A DNA stretch of 64,000 bases from Kordiimonas sp. SCSIO 12610 (GCF_024398015.1 NZ_CP073747.1:186001-250000); one strand, 5' to 3'; numbered from the stretch's first letter, positions 51,976 to 62,600 are shown. Program-made: numbers and translations. The notes: generated by a model not told the origin, from the sequence alone.

Positions 51976-53196
51976 CTAGAACACTAACCGATAGGCCAAT
52001 TGGAATACATTTTCATTAAAACTTGCAGGCTGGTTTGCTGTTGCGCCTTCCCGGTCTGAACTTACATGCAGGTATTCACCGATGAAACGATGGTGATCAC
52101 CTAGCCGATAGGTCGCTGCGACGGTTAAAGCCTCTCCTGTTTCACCTAGAAACGGGCACGGGCAATCGGATGTATCATTCTGATCAAAAAGTTCGCCTCT
52201 TGTAGCAAGTTGCAAATCACCGATTTCTTTTGCGAGCAATAAAGAGATCGTTGAGAAATTGGTCCCAAGCGGGCCGCCATTTGCAATTGTTTCAGTGGTT
52301 CCCACCAAACCTTGTAGGTTGACGAAAACACCGCCTGGAAGGTCATGATTGTAGGACGCTGTCAGAAAACGTGTGTCCCAGGCTTGTCCTCCATTTGAGA
52401 AGGGCTCTCCAGCAGTGGCTCCGTTATCTGAGTAGTATGCAATAAATTCACCGTAATCTTCACTGCTTAAGCGTGCTGAGACCGCAAAGCCAGGGCTATC
52501 ATCGCCTTCACGGAATGGAGCTTGTGTTTGGCCAATCCTCATGCCGACATCTGGTATTCTAACTTCACCAAAAATACCCACATTTTGATCGTTTAGTACA
52601 AATCCTCTTAAAGCCAGTCCAGCACCGGAATTATCGTTGTTGATAAATACACTTGCGCCAACTTCAGCGTCGAATGTATCGCCTCTATACTCGGCTGTGA
52701 AATCAAGTCCTAACGGCCTGACCTCCTCAGCAATCCATGTATTGGCGGCAGAATTTGTAAGTGTGAATAAATTTGTCCAACCACGCCCTTTGTTTTCCGC
52801 TGAAACATGGGGAATGAAGGCACCTAACTTGGTTGTGTAGCGTACTCTGCCTGTTGAAACAGGGCGATAGCGCAAAAAGGCTTCAAAAATATCAACTTCA
52901 TCCTGAAGGTCAGGGTTATATTGAATATGAGCAACCGCAGATAAACTTGGTGTCAATTGACCAAAACCAATTAGGGCTGCCTGACTCAGGCGAACATTGG
53001 TGCCGTCTCCTTCGCGGGTTTTCCCAAACCCACCATCAAATGTGCTTAGTTCAGTGTCGCCAAATGATATTTTGACATCTGCCAGCCCAGAGATATCAAA
53101 AAAAGGTTTAAAGTCATCAGCGTTCGCTGTGGTTGAGGACAGCAATACACCGCTAATGGCAGCAGTCAGATAAACGTCTCTCAAAATCCTATTCAT
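51976..53196 (-). CDS. Putative outer-membrane beta-barrel (porin-like) protein
   Basis: A 406-residue exported protein, signal peptide about residues 1-26 (ending TTANADD). Alternating beta-strand pattern throughout, frequent aromatic girdle residues (AVAHIQYNPDL, FIAYYSDNGA, TAEYRGDTFDAEVG) and a C-terminal Phe strand VFQLAYRLVF, the BamA-recognition hallmark. I recognise no named porin family. Translation probably starts at 53196 inside the end of the GGDEF-EAL gene (stop at 53189), indicating coupling. Could be a substrate-specific channel. Confidence 0.82.
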   Translation of the reverse strand: MNRILRDVYLTAAISGVLLSSTTANADDFKPFFDISGLADVKISFGDTELSTFDGGFGKTREGDGTNVRLSQAALIGFGQLTPSLSAVAHIQYNPDLQDEVDIFEAFLRYRPVSTGRVRYTTKLGAFIPHVSAENKGRGWTNLFTLTNSAANTWIAEEVRPLGLDFTAEYRGDTFDAEVGASVFINNDNSGAGLALRGFVLNDQNVGIFGEVRIPDVGMRIGQTQAPFREGDDSPGFAVSARLSSEDYGEFIAYYSDNGATAGEPFSNGGQAWDTRFLTASYNHDLPGGVFVNLQGLVGTTETIANGGPLGTNFSTISLLLAKEIGDLQLATRGELFDQNDTSDCPCPFLGETGEALTVAATYRLGDHHRFIGEYLHVSSDREGATANQPASFNENVFQLAYRLVF

Positions 53197-55561
53197 CATC
53201 GGTATCCACATTGAGATTTGTTTGCGAAGAAATTCCATATTCACTGGTGTTCATAAAGCTATTGAAATCGGCTTCATTGACAGGCCTGTTGATAAAATAA
53301 CCTTGTGCTTTATCACAGCCTAACTGTTTTAAGATATTTAAAGACTCTTCATCCTCGACACCTTCCGCCGTAACCGTCATGCCAAGACCATGTGCCAGAT
53401 CAATAGCAGCCTTGACGATGACTTTATCGCCGTCATTTTCTGGAAGATGCTGAACAAAGGATCGGTCAATCTTAATCTCATTGACAGGAAGTTCACGTAA
53501 ATATTCAAGGGATGAATAGCCGGTTCCAAAGTCGTCTATTGAAAGGTCAACATTAATATCACGTAAACGGTTTAAGACGCGCAAAGCTTGTGCAGGATCA
53601 GCCATCAAAGCACTTTCGGTGATTTCCATTATGAAATCTTGCGCACTCAGGTTGTATTTCTTTAGCAGATTAATAAAGCGGCCTGGTAATGTATCGTCAG
53701 CGAGATCCTTTACAGAAAGATTGATCGCCAACCTGGTGTCCAAACCATTATCGCGCCAGTTCCTGATAATTTCACACGCACGCACTAAAACCCAACTTGT
53801 AAGCAAGTGTATTTTACCAGTTTGTTCAGCGATTAAAACAAACTCATCCGGTGGCATAAAACCACGTGTGGGATGGAACCAACGAATTAACCCCTCGGCC
53901 TGAATAACTTTCCCGGATTCCAGGCTTATTTTCGGCTGAACGAAGAGTTGGAACTCATCAGATTGTAAGCCTCGTCGCATCTCGCTCATTAGAGTGAGAG
54001 AGTCTTCATTCGGTTCGTCTTTATCCGCCTCATACTCGGCGGTTTCCAAGTTGTTTTCTTCTGCGCGGTATAAAGCAGCGCGTGCGCGTTGTAGGGCATC
54101 TTCTGGCGGTAGGTCTTCGGCATTATGTGATATGCCAAGTGTAAAGTTGATATCAATCTCATAATCATCGTGGGTGAGGGGCACAGATAAAGTATCGCTA
54201 ATCATCTGAACACCCATCATGCCGCTATTATGGGCTACAGCAAATAATGTATCGCCTAAACGCGCGCATTCAGTTTGGTTTGGCAGTTTTTTCAAACGTG
54301 CGGCAACCATAGATGTGACATCACGTGTGATATCATTTCCCAAAACATAATTGATCTGACGGATTGTTGAAATCTGGATAACCGTGATTGAATAAGGCCT
54401 TGAATGTTTCGCTAACAATATTTCCAATCTGTTTAAGAATTCACTTCTGTTAGCAAGGCCTGTATTCGGGTCATATTTCACCCTATATGATAGCTCGGCC
54501 TCTCTTTTCTGAATGCGTGAGATCATGGTCGCAAATGACAGCGATAGCTCTCCAAATTCGTCCTTGCGAACATCATTTGGAACGGAGGAATAGTCGCCTT
54601 CCTGAACGCGCCTCGCAAGCTCAGTTAAGCTGGTAATTGGTTTACTAAGGCCGCTAGAGAAGAAGACAGCACCGATTACTGCAAACACCAAGGCTCCGAT
54701 TAGCAAGACGGCAAGCGAAGTAAAGAGCGCCCCTTCCTGCGCGAGGGCATTGTCTAATGAGTATGATAAAAGCAGATAAATACGTGGTTCGTCATCGCCA
54801 GCCCCTGGTAATGGCAGGAATGTAACAGCAAATCTAACTCCATTTGAGCTTGTTTGCTGAATTTGCATGGAATTGACATCATCGATGGACGATTGGTTCA
54901 GTATATCAGCAATGTCATTATCGGCGATCTGGCTCTGAATAACTTGCTGAGTTGCGGGAACAACTAACGCTGCCTTGACGTTGATAGACATCTGTTCAGA
55001 AACGTTTGTGATAAACCGTTCATCCAAACTGAAACCACCAACAAAATAGCCAATAGTCCGAGGGGTATCAACTGCCACAAGAGTAAGCAAATGCACAGAA
55101 TCGTCAATCAACCCAACACCGTATGTTGTACCATCATCTGCGAGTTCTGCTTGATCGATTAAGCTAACAAAAGGAAAGGGTGAATTCTCTTGGATCGGAG
55201 CATCGTATGTGGTGATTTCCGTCTCCAAGTCTAACGTAAGGTATGCGCTCCAATCGGCCTGAATACGGTTTGTTACGTTGTTAACAACTGAAGTTTTCGT
55301 GGCCAAGTCTGTATTTGGGTCAGCTAAATATTGCTTAATAGCAAAGTCTCGCAGCGATACAGCACTGGTATTAGACGCGAGCACCGCTGTATGATTTACA
55401 AATCGCTCAACATTCAATTGAGCTAAGTGAAGGTCCTCTTGGGCATTTTCGAGGATACGTTGCCGAGTAGAGCTGGCAACGGTCAGAAAGTTTATTGCCT
55501 GCACAACGGCAAGCAATATTCCTGTAAACAGTATCAGTTTTGAACGATAACTAAGGTTCAT
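53189..55561 (-). CDS. Membrane sensor with HAMP, degenerate GGDEF and EAL domains
   Basis: A 790-residue c-di-GMP signalling protein. Helix 1 (about 8-27), an extracytoplasmic sensor domain (about 30-275), helix 2 (about 280-302), HAMP (about 303-350), GGDEF domain (about 365-510) and EAL (about 530-770). The GGDEF position reads RLGDTLF, so cyclase activity is unlikely. EAL motifs look catalytic: AEGLIRW (E556, variant EGL), NLSVKDL, DDFGTGYSS, IKIDRSFV, TAEGVE. Prediction: c-di-GMP phosphodiesterase with sensory input. It lies between a cupredoxin gene and a porin-like gene, starting right after the cupredoxin stop. Confidence 0.92.
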   Translation of the reverse strand: MNLSYRSKLILFTGILLAVVQAINFLTVASSTRQRILENAQEDLHLAQLNVERFVNHTAVLASNTSAVSLRDFAIKQYLADPNTDLATKTSVVNNVTNRIQADWSAYLTLDLETEITTYDAPIQENSPFPFVSLIDQAELADDGTTYGVGLIDDSVHLLTLVAVDTPRTIGYFVGGFSLDERFITNVSEQMSINVKAALVVPATQQVIQSQIADNDIADILNQSSIDDVNSMQIQQTSSNGVRFAVTFLPLPGAGDDEPRIYLLLSYSLDNALAQEGALFTSLAVLLIGALVFAVIGAVFFSSGLSKPITSLTELARRVQEGDYSSVPNDVRKDEFGELSLSFATMISRIQKREAELSYRVKYDPNTGLANRSEFLNRLEILLAKHSRPYSITVIQISTIRQINYVLGNDITRDVTSMVAARLKKLPNQTECARLGDTLFAVAHNSGMMGVQMISDTLSVPLTHDDYEIDINFTLGISHNAEDLPPEDALQRARAALYRAEENNLETAEYEADKDEPNEDSLTLMSEMRRGLQSDEFQLFVQPKISLESGKVIQAEGLIRWFHPTRGFMPPDEFVLIAEQTGKIHLLTSWVLVRACEIIRNWRDNGLDTRLAINLSVKDLADDTLPGRFINLLKKYNLSAQDFIMEITESALMADPAQALRVLNRLRDINVDLSIDDFGTGYSSLEYLRELPVNEIKIDRSFVQHLPENDGDKVIVKAAIDLAHGLGMTVTAEGVEDEESLNILKQLGCDKAQGYFINRPVNEADFNSFMNTSEYGISSQTNLNVDTDDE

Positions 55562-55563
55562 GA

Positions 55564-56232
55564 TTAATATGGTCGCTCATCTGTACGTCTTCGCGTGGAA
55601 CGTTTTCTGTCCCTGCGTATAGAAATTTTGACTGCGATTTCTGTGCTACCTGTTACCGAAATCTTTTGATTTTTTGTTTGTGACCTTGGAACCCTGTGAT
55701 GCCAATAAGACAGGTTATAATCACCGCTCGGCAAGTTTGAAAACTTGACTTGACCGTCAGCATTGGTGATGCCATTCACTGGGGATGGCGCTACATAGAT
55801 AAATGCTGCCATGTGGTCATGAATGTTACACCCAACTGCGACAACACCCTGTTCATCGAATTTAAAAGCCTCTGAGTTTTGGCGAGCAGGGACAATTATA
55901 TTGATCGGTTTGATTTTCGAAAATGAATAAACATGATGTGTTATTGGGTCAGTATTATGAAACTCAAGCGAATCGCCGACGCTTAGTGCTGTTACAAACG
56001 GCGAAAATTGCTCGCCTTTCTGATCAATGATTTTGACATCATCATCTTTCGTCCACGCGATCGGTTGACCATCTGTACGCTCCAGGTAAACAACGGCGCC
56101 CTCTAACTGGTCGCCAACCTGGTCTGTTACTGAAATAACAACATCTTCGCCCTGTGCCACTGACCCCCAAGCCATTCCTGTGACACAGATGGATATTGCA
56201 AGGTGTTTCAATACATTGGTGTATTTCAACAT
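55564..56232 (-). CDS. Periplasmic cupredoxin-like (plastocyanin-type) protein
   Basis: A 222-residue exported protein, signal peptide about residues 1-27. A type 1 copper site is suggested: His ligand in ITHHVYSF (H99 or H100) and the C-x-x-H-x-x-M cluster GCNIHDHM (C135, H138, M141). The sequence resembles proteins labelled methylamine-utilisation protein in marine bacteria. A C-terminal carbohydrate-like or carboxypeptidase-regulatory beta unit (GQVKFSNLPSGDYNLSYWHH) and an Arg-rich tail follow. AAAAGGG lies 9 bases before ATG. First gene of the operon with the EAL protein and barrel. Confidence 0.87.
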   Translation of the reverse strand: MLKYTNVLKHLAISICVTGMAWGSVAQGEDVVISVTDQVGDQLEGAVVYLERTDGQPIAWTKDDDVKIIDQKGEQFSPFVTALSVGDSLEFHNTDPITHHVYSFSKIKPINIIVPARQNSEAFKFDEQGVVAVGCNIHDHMAAFIYVAPSPVNGITNADGQVKFSNLPSGDYNLSYWHHRVPRSQTKNQKISVTGSTEIAVKISIRRDRKRSTRRRTDERPY

Positions 56233-56275
56233 TGTACTCGACCCTTTTAACTATAGATAGTGCTGCATAAAACGG

Positions 56276-56306
56276 ACACCAATCTGAACGACAGATTAAC
56301 TGGTGT
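56276..56306 (-). terminator. Hairpin downstream of acyl-CoA ligase gene
   Basis: ACACCA (56276-56281) ATCTG (56282-56286) pairs with CAGAT (56292-56296) TGGTGT (56301-56306), with a small internal loop. On the minus strand CCGTTTTA follows. It lies 110 bases after the acyl-CoA ligase stop and 44 bases before the cupredoxin start; terminator or leader element. Confidence 0.5.
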
Positions 56307-56417
56307 TGTTTTACGTTTACCCATCTATGCTCTATAAATAGTTATCATCACCTTAAGACTATAAAGCAAAACCTCACAGCATATAGATTAATTCAGGTAA
56401 CACCTCTGTGATGATCG

Positions 56418-58208
56418 TTAGGGTTTTTTATAGAGTGCCTCCAGTTTATCGCCGTAAACACTGTTTACAGCATGCCTTCTTACTTTAAGTGTTGGCGTCA
56501 TCTGTTCGTTTTCGATGGAAAACGCTTCATGCGCAATTGTGAACTTTCGGACTTTCTCTACATTTGCTAGCCGGTTGTTGATTCGGTCCACAGCATTGGC
56601 GAGTGCTTTTTTAAAGTCTGAATCATCTATGACTTCAGCTAGTTTAGCAGGCTTATTGTGCTTTTTTGCCCATGTTATGAGCCACTCGGTGTCTGGCACA
56701 ATCAGGCCGACCAAGTGCGGTTTTCTGTCACCGTAAACCATTGCTTGAGCAATTTCGTCTTCCAGGGCCAAAAGGCCTTCAATTCTTTGCGGCGAAATAT
56801 TATCGCCTTTGTCGTTAACAAGAATATCTTTTTTCCGATCCGTTATCTCCAGATATCCGTCGTCAATCTTGCCAATGTCCCCAGTGTGTAGCCAACCATC
56901 GATAATTGTTTTTTCAGTGGCACTTTCGTTTTGCCAATACCCTTTCATAACAAGCTCGCCCTGAATTAAAATTTCACCATCATCGGCAATTTTAACTTTT
57001 GTCTTGTCCAGAATTTTCCCAACGGTGTGCATCCGTGCAGCACCAGGCGGGTTCACGGAAACCACAGGCCCTGATTCGGTTTGGCCATATCCCTGAAGTA
57101 ACGGAAGTCCGAGCGCGGTAAAGAAATATCCAACATCAGGTGATAAGGGAGCGCCCCCAGAAACAAGGGCTTTAACACGGCCACCAAATTTTTTCTTAAC
57201 TTGCTTGCGTACAGTGAGGTCCAAAAAGAGATTAGTAATCTTTTCGATGAGAGAAAGTGGCTCATCGCCTTTGGCTTGCTTACTACCGATCTCTATACAG
57301 CGGTTAAACAGTTTTTGTTTTAGTTTGCTCTCTTTTTCTATTTGTCGAGTCAGGCGTGTGCGCAACATCTCGAACAGGCGCGGCACAACGACCATTATGG
57401 TAGGTGAGGCTTCTTCCATATTGTTGGCTAGTTTTTCAATGCCTTCCGCGTACCATATTTGTGCACCGATAGAGATGGGCAGGAACTGTCCTGCAGTGTG
57501 TTCATAAGCATGACTTAATGGCAGAAATGAAAGAAACACATTATTTTTGAGGCCGATACTCTCAATAATTTGAGCCGCACCCTCACAATTATGCAGGATA
57601 GCTCCATGATGAATTTTAACACCCTTGGGTGCCCCGCCTGTGCCACTGGTATAAATCAGGCACGCAATATCTTCGCGTGAAATGGATTTTGCTTCATTTT
57701 GCCAAAAATCAATATCAGCGTTAGTTTTTGAAAGAAGGTCAGCCCAGGAATGGACTTCAACATTCAGGCTTTGTTCGAGTTTAAAGTCATCAATGATGAT
57801 TGCATTTTTTAAATCGTCTGACTGATGGGCAGCTTTAAGAAATGTGTTGGCCAAGCTTTTGGTCGATATCAGCGCGAGCGATGCACGGCTATTCTCAATT
57901 ATATGCAGATAGTCACGGGCTGTATATGTTGTATAGGTTGGAACGGATATGGCGCCTGCTGCCATAATTGCCATATCAGCAATTAACCATTCAGGCCGAT
58001 TTTCACTAACCAGAACGACACGGTCGCCCTTCTTCACGCCCAATTGGTTAAGTGCTGTTGCTAACTTACAGACTTTTTCTGCAATTTGCTGCCAAGTTTG
58101 ATCTTGCCATTGTTTATCTTGTTTATTGAATAGAAATTTTTGGTCTGCATATGTTTTTACTTGCTCGAAAAACATCGCAGTCAGGCTTTCCCACTGCTTA
58201 ATCGGCAT
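56418..58208 (-). CDS. Long-chain acyl-CoA synthetase (AMP-forming)
   Basis: Activates fatty acids to acyl-CoA through an acyl-adenylate, 596 residues. AMP-binding motif IYTSGTGGAPKGV (about residues 185-197), LSFLPLSHAYEHTAG, QGYGQTESGPVVSVN, WLHTGDIGKIDDGYLEITDRKK and TPTLKVRR mark an FadD15-like long-chain ligase. An AGGAG site lies about 10 bases before the ATG. A perfect 12-bp palindrome lies about 80 bases upstream of the start. A thioesterase gene is 5 kb away. Confidence 0.94.
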   Translation of the reverse strand: MPIKQWESLTAMFFEQVKTYADQKFLFNKQDKQWQDQTWQQIAEKVCKLATALNQLGVKKGDRVVLVSENRPEWLIADMAIMAAGAISVPTYTTYTARDYLHIIENSRASLALISTKSLANTFLKAAHQSDDLKNAIIIDDFKLEQSLNVEVHSWADLLSKTNADIDFWQNEAKSISREDIACLIYTSGTGGAPKGVKIHHGAILHNCEGAAQIIESIGLKNNVFLSFLPLSHAYEHTAGQFLPISIGAQIWYAEGIEKLANNMEEASPTIMVVVPRLFEMLRTRLTRQIEKESKLKQKLFNRCIEIGSKQAKGDEPLSLIEKITNLFLDLTVRKQVKKKFGGRVKALVSGGAPLSPDVGYFFTALGLPLLQGYGQTESGPVVSVNPPGAARMHTVGKILDKTKVKIADDGEILIQGELVMKGYWQNESATEKTIIDGWLHTGDIGKIDDGYLEITDRKKDILVNDKGDNISPQRIEGLLALEDEIAQAMVYGDRKPHLVGLIVPDTEWLITWAKKHNKPAKLAEVIDDSDFKKALANAVDRINNRLANVEKVRKFTIAHEAFSIENEQMTPTLKVRRHAVNSVYGDKLEALYKKP

Positions 58209-58286
58209 AGTGGTTGCTCTCCTAATGTATCAAGTTCCCCTACCAGTTTGGGTGTAAAATAGACTGGCTTAAAGCGGCTGACAAAT

Positions 58287-58298
58287 GTTTCATGAAAC
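58287..58298. promoter_or_regulatory. Palindrome upstream of acyl-CoA ligase gene
   Basis: GTTTCATGAAAC is a perfect 12-bp palindrome in the divergent promoter region between the acyl-CoA ligase and the PAS_5 gene. It may be an operator for a fatty-acid-responsive regulator, but matches no consensus I can assign with certainty. Confidence 0.4.
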
Positions 58299-58454
58299 TT
58301 TTATGAAGTACAGGATTAGTTTGGATGAAATATACTGGTATTTTAGTAACGATTTAGTAAAAAGTTGTCTTTATCTTCATAGTTGTCTTGAGTATCATAG
58401 AGTGACTATTGAAATAGAACGTCTTAGATCGAGAACGTTACGGAATGTTTGAGA

Positions 58455-59630
58455 ATGACTGAGCATCCAGACCAAGATAATAATACCCAAGCAAATACTA
58501 ATGCAATATTGCGTGAGCGTCGAATGCATCTGCGTGCCTTCGATTACTGGGAAGGGTTACGAGGTGATCGGGAATTCCCTGATTTTGACGATTTAAAATC
58601 TGAAGACCTTAATCCGTTCAAAGATTGTTGCCTATTACTTGATGTATCCAGCGACCCCGGCGGTATTATCAGGTTCATAGGGGACCGTATTGATCAATTG
58701 ATTGATGCTCCGGCTATGGTTGGTGTTCCCTTGTCAGCATTTCCCCATGCGTCCTTTGCGACTGCCCTGGTAGATCAACTGAGTGATGAACAGGGTCATT
58801 ATCGAGCAGTAGAATTTGAATTTATCGAGGATTTAACAGACAGCAGAGGTATATTGCTGCCTTTTACGCGGTACGGTGAAGGCCAAGACCATATTCAGTT
58901 TGTTCTGGTAGTTGCTAATTTTCGAAACCGTGTGCCAGATGTTATTATTCCGATCGATGAAATTGCTGGGTTTGACGAGGAACCTGAACTTGATCCGCAA
59001 TTGACAACGGAGGCGGATACTGAATTTGAATCACAACTGATGCAGGTTCAGAATTTGGCTGGTACAATTGTTCATCCAGATATAGGTACACGGGAAAGTT
59101 TGTATCGGGCTCTGGAGCACGTATACAGGCTCTATTACGACGCACAGGATAATGTGGATAAATATAAAGATATCCTATCGGCACAGGGATTAAAAGTACA
59201 GGCCCGGGCCCCATTTACGCCTTTGCTCAAGCTAATTTTTGGCAAAACTTACGATAAAACACGACTTACAGAATATGCGTCTGCGCTTGCTTATGCGACC
59301 AGGATGCAAGTGCCTGTAGAGGGTTTTGCTGACTTTTTGATGGAGCAGCCCGGGGGCATAAAAGGGTGTGTGAAAGCGGAGCGTGCTGCGAGACGCGGCG
59401 AAAGTGGTACCAAAGCTTATGATCGCCAGGAAAAAGCGTTAACACATTTAAGACAAGTCAAAGGAATTGCGAATATCAAGTTAGATAACTTGGAAAGATC
59501 AGAGGAATTTATATTGCTTTTAGCGCGCAAAAAATCAGACACCCAATATGAGGTTATTGGCCCATCTGATATCGGCGAAGAAACATTAGATGCGGCAATC
59601 CGGCGATATGCTGCAATCCCCAAAAAATAA
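58455..59630 (+). CDS. PAS_5-domain protein with uncharacterised C-terminal region
   Basis: A 391-residue soluble protein. The N-terminal part (about residues 23-160) resembles the alphaproteobacterial PAS_5 domain: HLRAFDYWEGLRGDREFPDF, CLLLDVSSDPGGIIRFIGDR and GILLPFTRYGEGQDHIQFVL. The region from about 200 is unrecognised, with helical segments DIGTRESLYRALEHVYRLYY and LTEYASALAYATRMQVPVEG. ATG 58455 is chosen: GGAA lies about 9 bases upstream; a TTG six bases earlier is unlikely. NAD-glutamate dehydrogenase follows by 40 bases on the same strand. Confidence 0.82.
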   Translation: MTEHPDQDNNTQANTNAILRERRMHLRAFDYWEGLRGDREFPDFDDLKSEDLNPFKDCCLLLDVSSDPGGIIRFIGDRIDQLIDAPAMVGVPLSAFPHASFATALVDQLSDEQGHYRAVEFEFIEDLTDSRGILLPFTRYGEGQDHIQFVLVVANFRNRVPDVIIPIDEIAGFDEEPELDPQLTTEADTEFESQLMQVQNLAGTIVHPDIGTRESLYRALEHVYRLYYDAQDNVDKYKDILSAQGLKVQARAPFTPLLKLIFGKTYDKTRLTEYASALAYATRMQVPVEGFADFLMEQPGGIKGCVKAERAARRGESGTKAYDRQEKALTHLRQVKGIANIKLDNLERSEEFILLLARKKSDTQYEVIGPSDIGEETLDAAIRRYAAIPKK

Positions 59631-59670
59631 AGAATTTATATAGTTACCCAAGAGTGAAGAGGCATTCACA

Positions 59671-62600
59671 GTGACAAACAACGAATATAGAAAACAAGCA
59701 TTGGCAGAAATTAAACGCTTGGCAGAAGAAAGCCTTAAAGGCGACCAGTTAAAAGCTTTTCTAAGCTTTATGGAAGATTTCTTGCCTGTTTCAACCCCAG
59801 ACGACTTTTTTGACAGAGAGGCAACCACGCTCTTTGCGATTACAAAAGGGTTCTGGGAGGCATCTTCCAAACGGGTAACAGGCAAGCCTTTCGTGAAAAT
59901 ACTCAACCCTCGTTTCCCGAAAGAGGGCTGGAGCAGCCATCACAGTGTGCTGATGATTATAACCGATGATATGCCTTTTCTGGTCGATTCAATCACAGGC
60001 GGATTAACATCCACTCTTAAGAGTCGCATTCACATGATGCATCACCCTATTTTATCAACAATGCGCGACAAAAAAGGGTTACGTGTACATGATGGTGGTG
60101 AAGAAACACGCGAATCTTTCATGTTTATCGAAATCGACACGCTATCTGATAAAAACCAGATTGCTGAGTATCAGGCGGTTATTACATCTATTTTAAGCGA
60201 TGTAAGCGGTGCCGTTAGCGATTGGCGTGGAATGTTGGCAAAAATTGATGAAACTGTTGCTTCGCTTACAGTTAACCCACCACCAATCGATAATGACGAA
60301 GTTGACGAGGTTATTCGTTTTTTGCGTTGGTTAGGTGCGGATCATTTCACGTTCCTTGGCTTCCGCGAGTATCGTTTTGATTTACAGAAGAAGTCTCTTA
60401 AATTTACTCAAGTGGAAGGCTCTGGTCTCGGCATTCTGCGGGATGTTGATCGAAATGTTCTGCGTAACCGCGATGGGTTGACACCAATGTCGGATGAAAT
60501 CCGGCACTTTTTAGCGCAACCTGAACCTGTGATCATTACTAAAGCGAATGTAAAATCTACCGTTCACCGTGTTTCTCATCTCGACTATATTGGTGTTAAA
60601 ATTTTCGACTCGGAAGGCAATGCAATTGGCGAGCGCCGTTTCGTCGGATTGTTTACTTCGCTGTCATACAGCCAGTTTGCTCATGATGTGCCGCTTTTGA
60701 GAACAAAAGTTGCTAATATCCAGTCACGAAGCGGTTTTGCACCCAAAAGCCACGCAGGCAAAGCAATCGCACATATTATGGAAACGTTCCCACGGGACGA
60801 ATTGTTTCAGATTGCGGAAGACAATTTATTTGAAACAGCAATGGGCATTCTCCAGTTGACGGAGCGACCACGCCCACGTGCTTTTATACGGCGCGATAAG
60901 TTTGAAAGGTTTGTCTCTGCGCTCGTTTATGTGCCCCGCGAGAATTATAATTCCAGTTTGAGGGCAGCCGCAGCGCGTATTTTATGTGAAGCCTTCAATG
61001 GTGAAGTTTCTGTTTATTACGCAATGTTGAGTGAAGAATCACTCGCGCGCTGGCATTTTATTATTCGCACCAAACCTGGTCAGGTTCCAAATGTTGACGA
61101 GGGTGATATCAACCAACAAATTGCTGAGGCAGCTCAAGGTTGGCCCGATCGTCTGCATTTTGAATTGGTTTCACGTTACGGTGAAGAACATGGTAATCAA
61201 TTAAATCATGCGTACCGCGGACGTTTCTCGGTTGCGTACCGCGCAGCATTTTCGCCAGCACAGGCCGCTTATGATATTGCGAAACTTGAGGAATTAGCAG
61301 GTGCAGATGATTTGCGAGTTGATTTCTATCATCACCTTGGTGACGGTGATAATCGTTACAGGCTTAAGATCCATCATGGTTGCCGTTTGGTTCCATTATC
61401 TAGTTGTATGCCAGTATTGGAAAATATGGGTTTCCGGGTCCTCAGCGAGCACTCATATGAAGTCAGGTCAGAGCAGCCGAGTTACATTCACGACTTTGCT
61501 TTAGAGCTTGAGGAAGGCTGTGCATTTTCTATGGAGCGTATCAAGCCGGTTATTGAGGATTTATTCCTCATGGTTTGGAAAAACGTCGTAGAAGATGATG
61601 ATTTTAATCAGCTTGTGCTTGCGAGTGCGATGGCATGGGATGAGATTGTTGTTCTACGCGCGTACGGAAAATATCTGAGACAACTTGGGCTTGGCTATTC
61701 ACCGGATTATATCGCCGATTGTATGGTAGAGCATCCACAAATTGCTAGTCAGCTGATCGCCCTTTTTGCCGTTCAGTTTGATCCAGAGTATTCAGGCGAT
61801 AATCGTGACACTATTGCTGAAACGATAATACAAGGCCTGAAAAAATTGATGGAGAGCGTTTCCAGCCTTGATCAGGATCGTATATTCCGTGCATATGTTA
61901 ATGTTATCAGATCTACGCTTAGAACCAATTTCTACCAGTCTGGTGTTAAGCTTGGTGCTGACGAACGTGCTCTTGCCTTTAAAATTCGCTCAAACGAAGT
62001 TGAAGAAGCACCACTTCCAAGGCCGCACGCTGAAATATGGGTTTATTCCCCACGTGTGGAAGGTGTGCATCTGCGCGGTGGCCCTGTTGCCCGTGGTGGT
62101 CTGCGTTGGTCCGATCGCCGTGAGGATTTCAGAACCGAGGTACTTGGCCTGGTAAAAGCGCAGCAGGTGAAAAATGCGGTAATTGTTCCACAGGGTGCGA
62201 AAGGTGGCTTTTTCCCTAAACAATTAACCCCTTCAATGAACCGTGATGCTTTCATGGAAGAGGGCGTTGCGTCTTATCGCTCATTCATATCCAGCCTACT
62301 CTCAGTTACTGATAATCTTGTAAAAGGCAAAGTGAAACCCCCACAAGAGTTAGTGCGCCGCGACGGCGATGACCCGTATCTTGTTGTTGCAGCCGACAAG
62401 GGAACAGCGACCTTTTCCGATATTTCGAACGGTATTTCCGAAGGCCAAGGGTTCTGGCTGGATGATGCATTCGCGTCAGGTGGGTCCAATGGCTATGACC
62501 ATAAGAAAATGGGTATTACGGCCAAAGGTGCGTGGATCAGCGTCCAGCGTCATTTCAGAGAAATGGGTGTCAATGTTCAGGAAGATGTCTTCTCGGTTGT

